Positions 25,862 to 33,652 of a DNA stretch of 64,000 nt are shown in pieces. The stretch is from Spirosoma sordidisoli (GTDB taxonomy: Bacteria; Bacteroidota; Bacteroidia; Cytophagales; Spirosomataceae), in the NCBI RefSeq assembly GCF_004138325.1, contig NZ_SBLB01000001.1, forward strand, positions 434,001 through 498,000, written 5' to 3'. The notes beneath the pieces were generated by a model. The model was not told where the DNA came from. It was given only the letters and a program-made list of their open reading frames with translations, and searched no databases. The translations under genes and the position numbers were made by a program. How positions within the stretch are numbered: position 1 is the first letter of the stretch; each line of letters opens with the position of its first letter.

Positions 25862-27724
25862 CTACTTCTGGCCGACGGTAGCGCGGCCTGGAATCATGCG
25901 CACCTGTAAGGTTGTCGTTGTTTGAGCAGGTGTTTGAAGTTGAACTACGATGCGGCTGACGCCCGGATTCGCCGAATCCTGCCTGTTCCGGGGCTGTGAC
26001 ACATCGTCAATGACCACCGTGTAGGGTTCCGATGCCGATAGCAGGAGCTCCAGCGACTGGTTATCCTGCCGCAGCAGCAGACCCCGGGGCGTTTTGCTCA
26101 CGGTGGCCCTGGTCAGCCATTGCCAGGAAGCGGCCACGGGGCGGTCGGCGGTGGTCCAGACATCATCCAGCCGCACCGAACGGTCGGGCAACAGCCGGAT
26201 ACTACGCGTCACGCTGGCTACCTGCTGCCGGTAGAGTGACGTCAGGTCGATACGGTTACCCAGGCTGCCATCGGTGCCGGGCAGCACGCTGATGCCGGCG
26301 TTCCCATCGACCTGCTGTGGCTGCTGGTCGAAGCGCAGGATATTGTGCCCCTCCGGCCCAACCCGGAACGTAGTCCATCGGGTACTGTTCTGGCTGTAGT
26401 TCCAGAGGTCGAGTTTGGCGGCCCGCATCCTGTCGTAGCTTTCGGTACCCAGGTCAATAGCCCAGCGAACGCCATCGGCTTCGAGCACAAAACTGCCCAC
26501 GTCCATGTGCGCGTGCGAATGATTGGGCGTTCCGCCCTTGATGGCCACGAACGTGGCCGCTGGGTCCTGCCAGGCCGACCGCATCACCGCCATCGGCAAA
26601 ACACCCTGCGAGGTCCAGTGGCGGGGCCGTGTAATGGTCGATTTCCCAGCCAGTTCCGGCTTCCACCACAACAGTTCGAGGGGTGTATGCCGGTTCGCCG
26701 TCACGCTGCTTTTGGTGTTCGAGACAGCCGCCCGATACAAGGTGTTTACATCGGCCAGTTCCTGCCCGGCCAGATCTGGCCGTTGGGTTTCCCGGGCGAA
26801 CCACAGCATAATGGGTTCATTCTGGGTTTCGAGGTGGTAGTCGGAATAGTTGACATCCAAACCACTCGGCCCCACCATTTGCAGGTTGTAATCGGCCGTT
26901 TTCAGAAAGCCGGGAAACTGTTCCAACCCGAAACTCTTACCCAAAGCCGAGCGCAATGCTTCGATCAGCAGCACATGAAACGTGGTTCCGTACGACCAGT
27001 AGCTGGGGCCTTCGGGATACGCTCCGTCGGGCGCATAAACGGCTCCGGCATGGGGCACGTTCTTAATGGCCCGGTTGATGATTTTCGTAGCCAGTTCGGG
27101 CTCCCGTTCGGCAATGGCCAACGCCCCCACGGTCAAGCCGCCATGGCACACCTGCGTCCAGTTGAAATCGCCATCTACCCAGCTTCCGTTTCCCTCCGCA
27201 ACGTTCAGCGATGGCAATAAGGCATTTTTGACGATGGCCTGGGTAAGCTGGTTGCGTTCGTCAGGAGTTAGGTCATCATACAGCCAGTCGAGTCCGATAC
27301 CCGCGGCCAGCGCGCCTTCGCCCACATCCAGAAAGTGGTTGGGAGCCCAGTCGGGCAGGGTGGCCAGTTGTACCAATTCCTGACGGGCGCGGTTCAGATA
27401 GCGCTTGTCGCCGGTAAGCCTATAATTCATCGCCAGGGTAATAATACGCCCCTGCACGGTTCTCATCTGGCTAAACTTAAAACCCGTTGTCGGATACACG
27501 ATTTCGGGAGCGGTCAGGAGCCGTTCAGCTTCGTGTTGTATATAGATTTTCAGCCGTTGAGAGACCGTATCGTTCTGGGTCTTTAATTCAGCAAAGCGAG
27601 CCGCATTCGCCAGTAAACGCGGATGTGCCGGCAACGTTCGCACGTCTACCTGGGCCTGAGCGCTGACATACGCGCCCAGCCAGAACACCCAGACCACACG
27701 GACGATCGGAATTATACGTCGCAT
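25862..27724 (-). CDS. exported heparinase II/III-type polysaccharide lyase
   Basis: The 620-residue protein has an N-terminal signal sequence (cleaved near AQAQ, 25), an alpha/alpha toroid, and a C-terminal beta-sandwich. Lyase motifs are FNWTQVCHGG (Asn and His), YPEGPSYWSYG (catalytic-type Tyr) and NHSHAHMDVGSFV (His/Asp metal or active site), the pattern of PL12/15/17/21-type enzymes that cleave uronic acid polymers by beta-elimination. It should produce unsaturated uronyl ends in the periplasm. Its start overlaps the alcohol dehydrogenase end by 13 bp, which suggests coupling. A second lyase-type gene without a signal peptide is at 30073. Confidence 0.83.
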   Translation of the reverse strand: MRRIIPIVRVVWVFWLGAYVSAQAQVDVRTLPAHPRLLANAARFAELKTQNDTVSQRLKIYIQHEAERLLTAPEIVYPTTGFKFSQMRTVQGRIITLAMNYRLTGDKRYLNRARQELVQLATLPDWAPNHFLDVGEGALAAGIGLDWLYDDLTPDERNQLTQAIVKNALLPSLNVAEGNGSWVDGDFNWTQVCHGGLTVGALAIAEREPELATKIINRAIKNVPHAGAVYAPDGAYPEGPSYWSYGTTFHVLLIEALRSALGKSFGLEQFPGFLKTADYNLQMVGPSGLDVNYSDYHLETQNEPIMLWFARETQRPDLAGQELADVNTLYRAAVSNTKSSVTANRHTPLELLWWKPELAGKSTITRPRHWTSQGVLPMAVMRSAWQDPAATFVAIKGGTPNHSHAHMDVGSFVLEADGVRWAIDLGTESYDRMRAAKLDLWNYSQNSTRWTTFRVGPEGHNILRFDQQPQQVDGNAGISVLPGTDGSLGNRIDLTSLYRQQVASVTRSIRLLPDRSVRLDDVWTTADRPVAASWQWLTRATVSKTPRGLLLRQDNQSLELLLSASEPYTVVIDDVSQPRNRQDSANPGVSRIVVQLQTPAQTTTTLQVRMIPGRATVGQK

Positions 27725-28728
27725 TGTAATAAATATTTCATGCCTGCCGGGTTGTTGTCGATGGTCTCGAAGACCGATTTGGCATCGGCCAGGGGTGAAA
27801 TCTGGGTGATCAGCGCGTCGAGTTGTAAGGTACCCGACGCGGCCAGGGCGATGGCTTCGTCGAAATCCTCGGGTTCGTAGACCCGTGCCCCGATCAGCTT
27901 CAGCTCCCGCCAGAAGAAGCGGAACAGATCAACGGCTTTGGGTTCGGCATGAATAGCCACCATCACGATCCGACCCCGGACCCGGGGCAGTTGGGTCATG
28001 GTCGTGACGCCCGCCTGCACACCTGATACTTCGAAAACAACATCGGCCATGGCTCCATCGGTGAAGTCTTCCACATGAGCGAGCAAATCCGTTCCTTTCG
28101 GGTTGACCGTCGCCAGCCCCATCGAATCAGCCAGTTGCAAACGGGTTTCATTTACCTCCGAAATCAGCACATTCGCTCCTTTCTGTCGGGCCACCAGCGC
28201 AATCAACATCCCGATGGGCCCACCACCGATGATCACGACGTTCTCGCCCGCTTTCACCTCACCCAGCCGCACATCGTGACAGGCAACGGCCAGCGGTTCG
28301 ATCATCGCCCCAATCGTAAGCGGTAAGTTGTCGGGTAAGCGGTGGAGAGTTCTAGCGGGTACGTTCCAGTACTGCTGCATACCACCGGGGGTATCGATGC
28401 CGATAAATTTCAGGTTTTGCCCAATGTGCTGAACGCCGTTGTCTACCGGCATTTCCTGACCAGGCTTCAGCGGCCGAACCGTTACCCGATCGCCGGGTTG
28501 CCAGCCCGATACGCCTTCGCCCACCGTGTCGATTTCGGCCGACACTTCGTGGCCAATCACCTGTGGCAGTGAGAGTCGCTGCGCCATAGCACCGTGGTAG
28601 ATGTGCACGTCGGTACCACACACGCCACAGTACGCTACTTTCAAACGAACCTCGCCCTGCGCAGGCCTTTGGATATCAACATCCTGTAAATCAAAGGTTT
28701 TGTTTCCTGTAAACTGGAGTGCTTTCAT
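27712..28728 (-). CDS. zinc-type alcohol/polyol dehydrogenase lacking the structural-zinc cysteines
   Basis: About 338 residues from the chosen start (MKALQFTGNK at 28728); upstream in-frame sequence is part of a repeat element. CGVCGTD (Cys37) and GHE (His60, Glu61) are the catalytic zinc site, and VVIIGGGPIGMLIAL the NAD(P)-binding loop. Between residues 85 and 115 the four-cysteine structural-zinc loop of most family members is missing (RPLKPGQEMPVDNGVQH has no Cys). It probably oxidises or reduces a sugar acid or polyol made by PUL enzymes. Neighbours are a VOC protein upstream and a lyase downstream. Confidence 0.82.
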   Translation of the reverse strand: MKALQFTGNKTFDLQDVDIQRPAQGEVRLKVAYCGVCGTDVHIYHGAMAQRLSLPQVIGHEVSAEIDTVGEGVSGWQPGDRVTVRPLKPGQEMPVDNGVQHIGQNLKFIGIDTPGGMQQYWNVPARTLHRLPDNLPLTIGAMIEPLAVACHDVRLGEVKAGENVVIIGGGPIGMLIALVARQKGANVLISEVNETRLQLADSMGLATVNPKGTDLLAHVEDFTDGAMADVVFEVSGVQAGVTTMTQLPRVRGRIVMVAIHAEPKAVDLFRFFWRELKLIGARVYEPEDFDEAIALAASGTLQLDALITQISPLADAKSVFETIDNNPAGMKYLLQCDV

Positions 28729-28745
28729 TGGTTTGGATTTTTTAC

Positions 28746-28888
28746 GTAGAGACGCGACCCTTCGCGTCTCAGCATGCGTCAGCAATTTCATCTGCCCACC
28801 ATCCGGTATATGAGACCCCTGTTTGCGAATGAAATTGCTGACGCGTGTGTGCTGGCGCATGATGAGACGCGAGGTATCGCGTCTCTAC
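28746..28888. repeat. REPIN-like palindromic element, copy 1 (143 bp)
   Basis: Both ends read GTAGAGACGCGA / TCGCGTCTCTAC. Each end also folds alone: GAGACGCGA-CCCT-TCGCGTCTC on the left and GAGACGCGA-GGTA-TCGCGTCTC on the right. Inside lies a second inverted pair, GCGTCAGCAATTTCAT and ATGAAATTGCTGACGC. The right end supplies the TAG stop of the VOC gene (28885-28887). A shorter relative lies at 40961-41063. No transposase gene is nearby, so it would depend on one elsewhere. Confidence 0.88.
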
Positions 28889-29277
28889 AGTAACACCTGT
28901 CTTTCTAAGATCTGCAGCATATTCCCGTCAGGGTCAAAGAGGTTACGGACTTTGCCGCCACCGATGGCGTTGATGACGGAGCCACCCCAACGAACCCCTT
29001 TGGTGTCGAGGAAAGCGATGGCTTCGTCGATGTTTTCGACGCGCAGGGCGAGGTGCGACCAGCCGGGTGTCCAGGTGGTGCGTTCAGGACGGGCGGTGTC
29101 GTCTTTCGGCATCACTTCGAGCAGGGTGCCGTCGGGGGCTTTGAGCATCCAGACCGGCTTCGGGTGTCTGAACCACTTTTCGTAGCCGAATACCTCGCAG
29201 TACCAGTCGGCAAGCTGCTCGACGTCATTGGCCGCGACGCCGGGGTGATCGATTCCTTTTAGTTTTAGAGGATTCAT
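28885..29277 (-). CDS. VOC (glyoxalase/dioxygenase-like) family protein
   Basis: The 130-residue cytoplasmic protein has the two beta-alpha-beta-beta-beta units of the VOC superfamily: GIDHPGVAANDVEQLADWYC near 8-27 and WSHLALRVENIDEAIAFLDTKG near 72-93, and ends with FDPDGNMLQILE, where the Glu is the usual metal ligand. Function ranges from lyase to epimerase to isomerase. It overlaps the esterase gene upstream by 4 bp (translational coupling). Its stop codon TAG falls inside the REPIN-like element, so its last residues may be element-derived. Confidence 0.8.
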   Translation of the reverse strand: MNPLKLKGIDHPGVAANDVEQLADWYCEVFGYEKWFRHPKPVWMLKAPDGTLLEVMPKDDTARPERTTWTPGWSHLALRVENIDEAIAFLDTKGVRWGGSVINAIGGGKVRNLFDPDGNMLQILERQVLL

Positions 29278-30080
29278 GGTTTTTTCGTTTCCAGTGCCTG
29301 CATGGCCTTTGCATACCTGCGTCCCAGCTCGCGGGCCGATTCGGCGTTGAAATGAGTAGCATCGCCCCCATCGGTCAGGCCCGATGCATCGGCGAAGGCT
29401 ACCCGCGACAGCCGGTTGGGTAGATTGGACAACGTGGCATTGATTTGGGTAGCCGCCGGATTCTTCGATAAGTAAAAATCCCCCAACGTACCCACCACAA
29501 CCGGCACATCGGGACTGCCGAACGCCTGCCGAAAGCGCCCGATTAGCTCCGTGAGCTTGGCTTCATACCCAGCCGCCAGGTCGGGTTTGCTATCACTTTC
29601 ACCCTGATGCCACAGAATGCCGTGCACCGTACCTGCCTGTTGCGCCAGTTGAACCCGTTGAACGGCTTCATCGTAGGGATAATTCTTTGTTTGCTCATGG
29701 TACCCTCCCGGTGTCCAGGCGTCGATGGCCGACCCTCCTACGGCGGTTGGAATCAGGCCAATGAACGCGTTGGGGTTCTGTTCGGCCATTAGTTTACCAA
29801 ACGCCAAACCCGGACCAACACCCACGACCGCTGGCTTGTCGAAGTGCATCGGCTCGGTAGCAGGCACCCATTGATTGGCTTTGTTCAGCATCCACACACG
29901 CGGATGTGGGGTTTTATCAAGGGTATCGACCTTGCCACGGCCCGCCATATTCGACTGGCCTGCCAACACATACAAATGGAAATTGGCACGGTCCAAACCA
30001 GTTGGCAGGGAGGGTTGAGCCACCGTGCTGAGTTGGCTTAAGAGGAGAAAAAAAGCAGTCAGAAGCAGGTATTTAGCCAT
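29274..30080 (-). CDS. exported CE6-type carbohydrate acetylesterase (SGNH/SASA)
   Basis: The 268-residue protein has a signal peptide (cleaved near VAQ, 21). LAGQSNMAGRG gives the nucleophile Ser in the SGNH block, LWHQGESD is the family's third block, and DATHFN carries the Asp/His pair. This is the CE6/sialate-O-acetylesterase-like fold, which removes acetyl groups from xylan or other polysaccharides. Length fits CE6 (about 250-290). Overlaps of 8 bp with the lyase upstream and 4 bp with the VOC gene downstream show co-translation in the PUL operon. Confidence 0.82.
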   Translation of the reverse strand: MAKYLLLTAFFLLLSQLSTVAQPSLPTGLDRANFHLYVLAGQSNMAGRGKVDTLDKTPHPRVWMLNKANQWVPATEPMHFDKPAVVGVGPGLAFGKLMAEQNPNAFIGLIPTAVGGSAIDAWTPGGYHEQTKNYPYDEAVQRVQLAQQAGTVHGILWHQGESDSKPDLAAGYEAKLTELIGRFRQAFGSPDVPVVVGTLGDFYLSKNPAATQINATLSNLPNRLSRVAFADASGLTDGGDATHFNAESARELGRRYAKAMQALETKKP

Positions 30081-32175
30081 GATCGGGCATTCGTTTTAAA
30101 GAATAGTGGCCCGATTCGTTAAGCACATCCCAACGTCGGCCATGCCCCGAAACTAACGAAAGCTGATGGGCTTCGTCATCCTGTACGATTAGCGTCCATT
30201 TTTTCTGCCCGTTCGATAGCGTAAACGCGTTCCCATCTACGGTTAACGCCCATCGATCCAACACAATAGCCTCGTCGAGAGCAATAGCGTGAACAACCGT
30301 CCGGGCGGTTGCCGCTGCCTTTTCTGTCCAGCGGTAGAGCAGGCCGCTGCCGGGTTTTCCTTCGCCGTACTGGTTTGGCTCTACGTGGTAGGCGTCGTGG
30401 ACGTACCCATAAACGGGGTACCCGATTTTACCGTTGCCACAGTGAAACAGCTTCATACCGGCCTCATTTCGTCGAACAGTCAGGCACGTAGGTTGCGTGT
30501 CGACCTGCGCCTGTCCGTCGCGGTTATTGACCAGCCAGTTCCAGACCGTTGTCACGGGTTGGCTTGCCTCAATCCGGTCAATGACGAACAAAACATTACT
30601 CCCCGCCATGAGCCAGAATCTTGAAAACGTGTCGATAGGCGCACCGCAAGCGTTACCAATCTCCGAGCCAACGACCGAAACGGGTTCATCGTGCGCAACA
30701 ATCAGCCGCCGATTTCCTCGGTCGACAGCCGGACCGGGGACGCCGTTGATCAGCAACCGACGAGGCAGCACGCTTTTCTGCTCCAGCATGGTGGCTTTGG
30801 CCTTATCCTCCTGCAAACCCAGCGTTTCTGCCTCGACAAGGAAGGTGCAGGTGTTATGCGTTTGCGTGCTGCTCTCCAGCCCGTGAATCAGGTTCCGGTA
30901 GCAACTGTGGCCGGGGTCGACCAGCAGTCGTTCGCGGTTATGCACAAGGATAAAACTGTTCAGGTCGCCGTGCAAATGGCCGGGACCGTGCAGCCCCTCT
31001 CCCCCACCGTTGATGGCTACGATGGTCTTTCCATTCCAGGCGTCACGCATGAAGGTGTGGCCGTTACTGAATGCCGTCGTCAGCGGCAACCCTGCTTCCT
31101 GCGGACTAATGCCTTTCGTTTCGTGGGTCAGCAGCGGCAGGGTCAGAAAACCCCAATCGTTATGCATCCCGAAGGTCGCCAATTCGTGCGGCCCCTGCGT
31201 AGGAACGGTCTCGTAGTAGCTAGCAAACAGGCCACGCGCCAGTTGCTTTTCGTCGTCTGTTCCGGCATGAACGGCCAGGTGTAGCAATAGGTCGCCGGAA
31301 GGCCGGAACAGGGCCGCGCTGTCATTGAAATTGGCGGCCCGGGCGCGGGGTTCGGTGCCCCAGGAACCGCTTCCATTCTCAGCAAGAGGTTTGGCGTAGA
31401 ACATGCTACTGGCCACCCACCGAATGCCCTTTCCATACGTACCCACATCGAGCAGGGCGGCTTTTTCCGGGTACGTTCGGCTCAGCGATTCATAGGCCAG
31501 CATGAGCGCAAACGCCAGGTAATTGCCGTATTGCAACGACTCGCCGTAGGAACCATCGGGCTGGAATGCCAGTGCACAGCGTTGCCATTCCGATACGTAT
31601 TGATCGATCAACTCCTGCTCGTTAAGAACCGCTGCCGCTACCAGTACGCCCGACATCAGAATGCCCCGCCAGTTGGCCAGGTGCGTGTTTTTATCGATCC
31701 ACCGCCGACAGAGAACAATGCCTTTTTCGGTCAGTGCTTGCCGTACTTCGGCCTGTTCCGACTCAGAAAAGACGTCACGAGCCAGATCATAAACGGCACT
31801 CAGCGCCCAGCACAAATGCGCCGTTTCCAGGTGTCCCGTCAGCGGCTCCAAATGGTCACGAAACGCTGGTCCAGCCCAGTCGTAAGCAGATGTTCGGGCA
31901 ATATCGAGCGTAACGGTGCGTAGCCAGTTGGCCAGTCCTTCGTCGGGTTCCAGCGCATACAGCATGGCCGCGTCCGACAGGTATTCGGCTGCCGGATAAT
32001 ACCAAGCTACGGTGGCACCAGGTCCTAGCAGTCCCTTCGTGACAACCCGTTCGTAGACGCGCTTGTGCAAAGCCGCGTAGAAACGACTTACCAATGGCTC
32101 GCCGTTTTGGAGACCCGTCAGAATCCGGGTACGTTCGGTATCGGTTAAAAAGCAAGATGCTTCGTTCCTCAGCAT
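30073..32175 (-). CDS. heparinase II/III-like lyase without a signal peptide
   Basis: The 700-residue protein shares the toroid-plus-beta-sandwich build of heparinase II/III lyases. ANWRGILMSGVL and YGESLQYGNYLAF (toroid active-site segments) and HLHGDLNSFILVHNRERLLV (beta-sandwich start) are visible. It begins MLRNEASCFLTDTERTRIL with no hydrophobic leader, so it should stay in the cytoplasm and cleave imported oligosaccharides, unless the start is misplaced. It overlaps the esterase by 8 bp and follows the RraA gene by 8 bp. Its exported paralogue is at 25862. The longer length and missing leader suggest a distinct oligosaccharide-specific role. Confidence 0.78.
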   Translation of the reverse strand: MLRNEASCFLTDTERTRILTGLQNGEPLVSRFYAALHKRVYERVVTKGLLGPGATVAWYYPAAEYLSDAAMLYALEPDEGLANWLRTVTLDIARTSAYDWAGPAFRDHLEPLTGHLETAHLCWALSAVYDLARDVFSESEQAEVRQALTEKGIVLCRRWIDKNTHLANWRGILMSGVLVAAAVLNEQELIDQYVSEWQRCALAFQPDGSYGESLQYGNYLAFALMLAYESLSRTYPEKAALLDVGTYGKGIRWVASSMFYAKPLAENGSGSWGTEPRARAANFNDSAALFRPSGDLLLHLAVHAGTDDEKQLARGLFASYYETVPTQGPHELATFGMHNDWGFLTLPLLTHETKGISPQEAGLPLTTAFSNGHTFMRDAWNGKTIVAINGGGEGLHGPGHLHGDLNSFILVHNRERLLVDPGHSCYRNLIHGLESSTQTHNTCTFLVEAETLGLQEDKAKATMLEQKSVLPRRLLINGVPGPAVDRGNRRLIVAHDEPVSVVGSEIGNACGAPIDTFSRFWLMAGSNVLFVIDRIEASQPVTTVWNWLVNNRDGQAQVDTQPTCLTVRRNEAGMKLFHCGNGKIGYPVYGYVHDAYHVEPNQYGEGKPGSGLLYRWTEKAAATARTVVHAIALDEAIVLDRWALTVDGNAFTLSNGQKKWTLIVQDDEAHQLSLVSGHGRRWDVLNESGHYSLKRMPDHG

Positions 32176-32183
32176 GACAAAAA

Positions 32184-32903
32184 TCAGAAGTACCCCCCGT
32201 TTTTCACTACGTCGGTTGGTTTCATGCCGCTTTCGACCATCTCGCGGATTTCGTCTTCTTTGTGCAAGATTTTCTCGGCTGCCAGCAACACATCATAGGC
32301 GATGTTCTGCGGAATCGAGATTACCCCGTCGATGTCGCCAAAGACCCAGTCGCCGGGCTTTACGGTTACCTCGCCCATGAGAACGGGCTTCTGGTAGTGG
32401 TGCATCCGAAACCGACCGAGCATGCCCGTGTTGGCTTTGTACTTGTGAAACACCGGAAAACCCAGTTCCAGAATCGCCTGTGTGTCACGGATACCGTTGA
32501 CAACTGCGCCCCGGCAACCGGCTTTTTTTGCGGCCATGGTCATCACTTCGCCCCATTGTGAGGTGACGGTGTCGCCCGTACAATCCCACACAACCACCGA
32601 ATCGGCGTGCAGGTCTTCGAGCATCTGGGCGCGCATTTCAAACTCTCCGTCGGTCGTAATGTCGGGGCCACCTTTCACAGTAAAGGCCAGTCCGGCCATT
32701 TTCATGGCCTCGCGCAGGGGCGCAAACTCGGGCGGCAAACTGGTGGCGTGCATGTTGTAGTTGAACCGCAGCACATCGTTGACCGCCCCCGTGTAGAGCC
32801 GCAAATACCGCTCGCGCATCTCGGCAACCGGGATGGGAAAAGGCGATGCCGCAACAGCCTGGCCGTTGCCGTTCGTGTGGGTATGGAGTGTGTTCGTTAT
32901 CAT
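32184..32903 (-). CDS. RraA-family / HMG-aldolase-like protein
   Basis: The 239-residue protein matches the RraA/4-hydroxy-4-methyl-2-oxoglutarate aldolase family. RGAVVNGIRDTQAI carries the conserved Arg-Asp pair, and VFGDIDGVISIP the C-terminal motif. Members are either class II pyruvate aldolases or RNase E inhibitors; the full catalytic segments here favour an aldolase. Its start overlaps the SDR upstream by 4 bp. In a uronate-degrading operon, cleavage of a 2-keto-acid to pyruvate is a reasonable inferred role, perhaps replacing the missing KdgA. Confidence 0.75.
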   Translation of the reverse strand: MITNTLHTHTNGNGQAVAASPFPIPVAEMRERYLRLYTGAVNDVLRFNYNMHATSLPPEFAPLREAMKMAGLAFTVKGGPDITTDGEFEMRAQMLEDLHADSVVVWDCTGDTVTSQWGEVMTMAAKKAGCRGAVVNGIRDTQAILELGFPVFHKYKANTGMLGRFRMHHYQKPVLMGEVTVKPGDWVFGDIDGVISIPQNIAYDVLLAAEKILHKEDEIREMVESGMKPTDVVKNGGYF

Positions 32904-33631
32904 CCTGCCAGAAAATTCATGTTGTCGAAATTAATTTCACGGATCACCACGTAATCCGGTTGGTTGAGCACGAACGTGATCACGTTGGCCACGTCTTCCA
33001 CTTTTAGAAACTTCTCCCGGGGCACCTTGCGATCGCCCCAATAGTCGCTATCGGTGGGGCCGGGGTTTATATCAGTCACCCTGATCCCTTCTTTGATGAC
33101 CTGATCGGCCAGTCCACTGCTGAGGCCACGGGCGCCAAACTTTGAGGCTGCATAGACCGGAGCATTGGGGTTCGTACGCTGTCCAGCCATTGAAATTACG
33201 GTCAGGATATGCCCCGATTTCTTCGGCTTCATCACCTTCAGCGCTTCGCGGTTGCAGAGAAAAACGCCCCGCATGTTCACGTTGACCATCTGCTCATACG
33301 CATCCAGTTCTGTCATGGAAAGATCGGTTGTCAGCACGCCCATACCCGCATTATTGAGCAGCACGTCGACGGTGCCAAAAGCCTCAAGACAGGCGGCAAA
33401 CCCGGCCTGCACGTCGGCTTCTTTGCTGACATCACCTTTGAACGAGCGTAGGTTTTCGTGCTGTACTTCATCGGAAAGCTGACGGGTTCGACTGAAGTCG
33501 AAGACTTTTGCACCCTGATCGAGCAGTTGCAGGGCCGTAGCCTTGCCAATGCCACCCGATGCGCCGGTGATGAAGATTACTCGGTCTGCGATCCGGCGGT
33601 CGGCGTCCCGGTTATTGTTGAGGTTATTCAT
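32900..33631 (-). CDS. short-chain dehydrogenase/reductase
   Basis: The 243-residue SDR has TGASGGIG at 22-29, NNAG at 93-96, and catalytic Ser147, Tyr160 and Lys164 (YAASK). Length is typical. No leader, so cytoplasmic. The substrate is probably a sugar acid or keto-sugar from the PUL. It lies 21 bp after the sodium/solute symporter and overlaps the RraA gene by 4 bp, so transporter, SDR and RraA form a compact block. Distinct from the KduD-like SDR at 50145. Confidence 0.83.
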   Translation of the reverse strand: MNNLNNNRDADRRIADRVIFITGASGGIGKATALQLLDQGAKVFDFSRTRQLSDEVQHENLRSFKGDVSKEADVQAGFAACLEAFGTVDVLLNNAGMGVLTTDLSMTELDAYEQMVNVNMRGVFLCNREALKVMKPKKSGHILTVISMAGQRTNPNAPVYAASKFGARGLSSGLADQVIKEGIRVTDINPGPTDSDYWGDRKVPREKFLKVEDVANVITFVLNQPDYVVIREINFDNMNFLAG

Positions 33632-33652
33632 ATGTGTAAGGTTGTGATTCGA

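Noticed and set aside
28746-28888. CRISPR-like repeat
   Set aside because: Only two terminal hairpins and an inner inverted pair are present; there are no regular spacers or repeat array.
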